A stretch of 39,990 bases of DNA from Sphingobacterium sp. GTDB lineage: Bacteria; Bacteroidota; Bacteroidia; Sphingobacteriales; Sphingobacteriaceae. The notes beneath the pieces are model-generated. The model was not told the DNA's origin, searched no databases, and saw nothing but the letters and a program-made list of their open reading frames with translations. Shown piece by piece: positions 35,583-39,990 of this stretch. Positions within the stretch are counted from its first letter, which is position 1. The number at the start of each line of letters is the position of its first letter. The stretch spans positions 1 to 39,990 of the forward strand of contig JALAGS010000011.1 of NCBI GenBank assembly GCA_022712315.1, in the 5' to 3' direction. Position numbers and translations under genes: made by a program.

Positions 35583-35752
35583 CCGAACAGCTATCTGAGC
35601 ATCCTTGGAAACAGTTCCATTAACGCCATTTTTCATAATTGCCTGATTAGGTCTTAGGTAATCAAGATAATCCTTAAACTGAGACATACCGATACCAACT
35701 TATCCCTAATAACAATTTTTAGACAGTGATCAGTCATTGTTTATTCAGTCTA

Positions 35753-35807
35753 CACTGAGTGATCACTGAGCAAGCACTGAACGAGAACTGAACAAGCACT
35801 GTTAAAA
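35753..35807. repeat. Five tandem 11-bp repeats, consensus CACTGAACAAG
   Basis: Consecutive units are CACTGAGTGAT, CACTGAGCAAG, CACTGAACGAG, AACTGAACAAG and CACTGTTAAAA, with no gaps. The first five bases (CACTG or AACTG) are nearly invariant and the unit edges decay, as in binding-site arrays. An 11-bp period places each unit on the same face of the helix. It is much too short-spaced for a CRISPR. It lies upstream, on the minus strand, of the short open frame ending in the IS982 remnant. Confidence 0.8.
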
Positions 35808-36037
35808 GGCCGAATTTGGTTACCATCTGGTCTTCGTTTGATTGACAGGTAGAAAGGTTCCGGATTTAAATTTTAAGTAGATCTCCATTAGCTTATGGCT
35901 ATAATATGGAGACGACATTCCTGGCAGGTTTATGCATTTGCTAAATAAATTGGCTTCCGCCTGTGCGAGTGGGGCTTGCTGTTATTGTAGATTGTATCGA
36001 GCAGCGTCAAGTTTATTGAGATGTTATGTTGTGGCAG

Positions 36038-36622
36038 CTATTCCGTTCTTTTAAGTTTTCTATTGAGCTGTTCTTTGCCAAATCGCCAAAAGAAATAGAA
36101 CAAACCTATTACAACGATGATTGCCATAAATGGGACGAATATGGCCAATATTGTCAAAATGGTCGATCCTATAGTTTCCATGGTGGAGATCATAAAATTA
36201 CCAAAACCGGCCGTTCCAACCGAGGAGACTGCACGCGTGCCAGCTAGGGCTGTGCTAATGGTTGCCGCGGTTCCACCTCCAGCTATAATTGCCATGGCCC
36301 AACGGAAAAACGGTGAAATATCTGTAAACTGTATCGCAAAAAGTAACGTGCCTGCTATGGCCGCTAGAGGAATTGAAAGGCTATCCAATATGTTATCTAT
36401 AAATGGAATGTAATATCCTGCTACTTCTAGGATCATGGCTACGCTTGTTGCTGCCAGAACGATAGTTGAACCCGCCCAAGACAATTCGTCGCCAACCTGG
36501 AACAATTCTAGCCGACAGCCGAGACTCAATAAAAATAAGGGCATGAAAACCCTAAAGCCGGTGGCTGCAGCCAGACTCACTCCTATAAATGCACTGACCA
36601 GATATGTGGATAGCTCACTCAT
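36038..36622 (-). CDS. DUF4126 membrane protein
   Basis: Inner-membrane protein of 194 residues with about five hydrophobic segments. The DUF4126 signature is visible: an N-terminal SAFIGVSLAAATGFRVFMPL, then EVAGYYIPFIDNILDSLSIP and the glycine-rich ATISTALAGTRAVSSVG. The C-terminus is basic (FGKEQLNRKLKRTE), probably cytoplasmic. Function is unknown for the family. It is transcribed away from katG, with 266 bp between the two starts. Confidence 0.9.
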   Translation of the reverse strand: MSELSTYLVSAFIGVSLAAATGFRVFMPLFLLSLGCRLELFQVGDELSWAGSTIVLAATSVAMILEVAGYYIPFIDNILDSLSIPLAAIAGTLLFAIQFTDISPFFRWAMAIIAGGGTAATISTALAGTRAVSSVGTAGFGNFMISTMETIGSTILTILAIFVPFMAIIVVIGLFYFFWRFGKEQLNRKLKRTE

Positions 36623-36731
36623 GGTATATCGCTTTTAATCCAACCTAAAGATACAATAGTAAAAGAATGGCTTTTGTTTTTAAAATAGATAAAAATCGTT
36701 TTTTCTGTGAGAATACAAGTAGGTGTTTTTT

Positions 36732-36739
36732 TAGTTTTG
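36732..36739 (+). promoter_or_regulatory. Possible -7 element (TAGTTTTG) upstream of katG
   Basis: TAGTTTTG matches TAnnTTTG, 149 bp before the katG ATG. No good -33 element is at the right distance, so this is a weak call. I found no clear OxyR- or PerR-type palindrome in the 266-bp spacer by eye. Confidence 0.3.
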
Positions 36740-36852
36740 TATATAAGTTTTGGTTTGTTTTATAGATTTTGATTATAGTGTATCGAATCATTCGATGTAA
36801 AGGCAGGGGAATATTTGTGTACTTTTATGAAAGTGGAGGTCAAACAATTTGA

Positions 36853-39168
<2,316 letters not shown>

Positions 39169-39176
39169 TTGGATTT

Positions 39177-39211
39177 GGGCTTGTATCTTTTTTAGGTACG
39201 AGCCCTTATTA
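39177..39211 (+). terminator. Terminator after katG
   Basis: Stem GGGCTTGTA (39177-39185) / TACGAGCCC (39197-39205) with one G-T pair and an 11-nt loop, followed by TTATTAT. It lies 8 bp after the katG stop. Confidence 0.7.
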
Positions 39212-39249
39212 TACGCAATGTATCCCTCCTGACTAGAAGGCCACCGGCC

Positions 39250-39990
39250 TCAATTAGTATTCGCTTCTTCATTATCGCTCTCACTATTGCCCGGGAAGAG
39301 TAGATATGGTTTCCACGCTAGTACTTGTACACCCGGAGAGTAGTGTACACTTTCTATATTTTCATGGTTTAAATTTAGCTCACCAATATTATAGGATAAC
39401 TGGCATTCTTCCAATCTTACAGCAAACAACGTCCATTCAGGATGATGGATTTCAAAACAATAAATTCCATCGGATTTGTCCAGATAAAGACAATACCTCT
39501 CAGTAAGCCAGATGTCAATGTTGGATTTCGAAGTAATAATTTCCGAAATTCGAAATGTACTTTCTAGGGTAAGCCCCTTTTCTTTATTTATATTTTTATA
39601 GCCCTTATCGTCGCGTACAATAGCGGATTTTTCGTAAGGTAGACCGGAGAGTTTTTTTGCAACTAAGGCTGATAAATATTTACTTGCTTCAATATTAATG
39701 AAATACACCCCCTTTTTGTCATTTTGATTGATATAGGTTCGTAAATTGATCTCGTAAAAGTCCGATATCGGGGAGAAGGCCGGTGTATTTCTCGGGCGAA
39801 TGTTTTTCATTTCAAAAGCCACTAACGAAACATAACATTTGCCATTGTATTGATCAATGGATAATTCCTTAGGGACTAATGGTCGGAGTATATCGTAATC
39901 AACTTGAAAATGTAAAAAGAGTAAATCAAGCCATTCTTGATAGAATTGCCAAGACCCGGAAGGCATAATCCAAGGACGATGATGTTTATC
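39250..39990 (-). CDS. DUF2071 (YqjF-type) protein, 5' end beyond the window
   Basis: Soluble protein of the DUF2071 family, acetoacetate-decarboxylase-like fold, function unknown. Family signs: QEWLDLLFLHFQVDYDILRP, LSIDQYNGKCYVSLVAFEM, FYEINLRTYI and GVYFINIEASKYLSALVAKK. An ATG exists at 39966, but the frame stays open to the window edge and reads DKHHRPWIM before SGSWQFYQEW; an HRPW stretch here is typical of the family, so the true start is probably outside. The C-terminus reads LAWKPYLLFPG followed by an acidic tail. It converges on katG, with a terminator between. Confidence 0.88.
   Translation of the reverse strand, partial: DKHHRPWIMPSGSWQFYQEWLDLLFLHFQVDYDILRPLVPKELSIDQYNGKCYVSLVAFEMKNIRPRNTPAFSPISDFYEINLRTYINQNDKKGVYFINIEASKYLSALVAKKLSGLPYEKSAIVRDDKGYKNINKEKGLTLESTFRISEIITSKSNIDIWLTERYCLYLDKSDGIYCFEIHHPEWTLFAVRLEECQLSYNIGELNLNHENIESVHYSPGVQVLAWKPYLLFPGNSESDNEEANTN

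Larger units (their letters stand above)
35388..36037. other. Gene-free stretch with mobile-element debris and tandem repeats
   Basis: No intact gene is seen in 650 bp. On the minus strand, 35425-35582 translates in shifting frames to the C-terminal part of an IS982-type transposase (listed separately). An open frame of 52 codons (35687 to 35529, minus; MSQFKDYLDYLRPNQAIM...) runs into that remnant; its first 35 residues match nothing I know. Five 11-bp repeats lie at 35753-35807, and CAGTGATC (35724-35731) pairs with GATCACTG (35761-35768). Between 35930 and 36037, minus, the reading IYNNSKPH...PIYLANA before a stop faintly resembles the end of an IS3-type transposase. The region looks like a former insertion site. 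Confidence 0.6.

Noticed and set aside
35753..35807. Repeat array as a CRISPR
   Set aside because: Units of 11 bp have no spacers between them and no cas genes are present.
39238..39250. Short inverted repeat AGGCC-ACC-GGCCT between katG and the DUF2071 gene
   Set aside because: A 5-bp stem with a 3-nt loop and no T-run is too weak to call a terminator; the better katG terminator is at 39177.

Overview
The window looks like chromosomal DNA of a member of the Bacteroidota, most like the Sphingobacteriaceae (Sphingobacterium, Pedobacter and relatives). The evidence is a SusC/SusD polysaccharide utilization locus, a sensor kinase with a periplasmic beta-propeller, lipoproteins with Bacteroidota-style lipoboxes, weak Shine-Dalgarno sites, and several matches to the Bacteroidota -7 promoter element TAnnTTTG. 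I could not run searches, so the taxonomic call is inference.

Layout. (1) 1-1685: permease and binding lipoprotein of a glycine-betaine/choline-type ABC importer; the ATPase gene probably lies just upstream. (2) 1818-5771: an OmpR-type response regulator and histidine kinase, then a spacer with 11-bp-periodic direct repeats, then three overlapping genes (two unknown, one DUF1275 membrane protein) that this pair may control. (3) 5931-7394: a lone GH76 (alpha-1,6-mannanase-like) gene. (4) 7447-26228: a carbohydrate locus. A split hybrid-type sensor (propeller kinase plus separate AraC-type regulator, minus strand) diverges from a lipoprotein aldose 1-epimerase. After a terminator and a promoter comes one long operon: susC, susD, a DUF3823 lipoprotein, GH127 (beta-L-arabinofuranosidase type), GH2, a DUF4964/5127/4965 six-hairpin protein and a GH43 arabinanase-like lipoprotein. 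The enzyme set points to an arabinose- and galactose-containing plant glycan. (5) 26431-27372: an alpha/beta hydrolase of the monoacylglycerol lipase type.

(6) 27801-33117: a redox cluster made of an exported ankyrin-repeat protein, a DUF2271 protein carrying an ApbE-type flavinylation motif, a PepSY membrane protein fused to flavodoxin and ferredoxin-reductase modules, and the FMN transferase ApbE. Together these look like a route that takes electrons from cytoplasmic NAD(P)H across the inner membrane to a flavinylated exported carrier. (7) 33334-35313: an ECF sigma factor with a small membrane partner but no recognizable anti-sigma gene, another small membrane protein, and an Hsp20 chaperone. 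(8) 35388-36037: a gene-poor stretch that holds a decayed IS982-type transposase and an array of five 11-bp repeats. (9) 36038-39990: a DUF4126 membrane protein, catalase-peroxidase KatG and a DUF2071 protein that runs off the right edge.

The strongest leads are the flavinylation cluster with its ankyrin protein and an ApbE that has Asn where the family has a metal-binding Asp, the OmpR-type direct repeats next to the two-component pair, and the mobile-element debris with iteron-like repeats.
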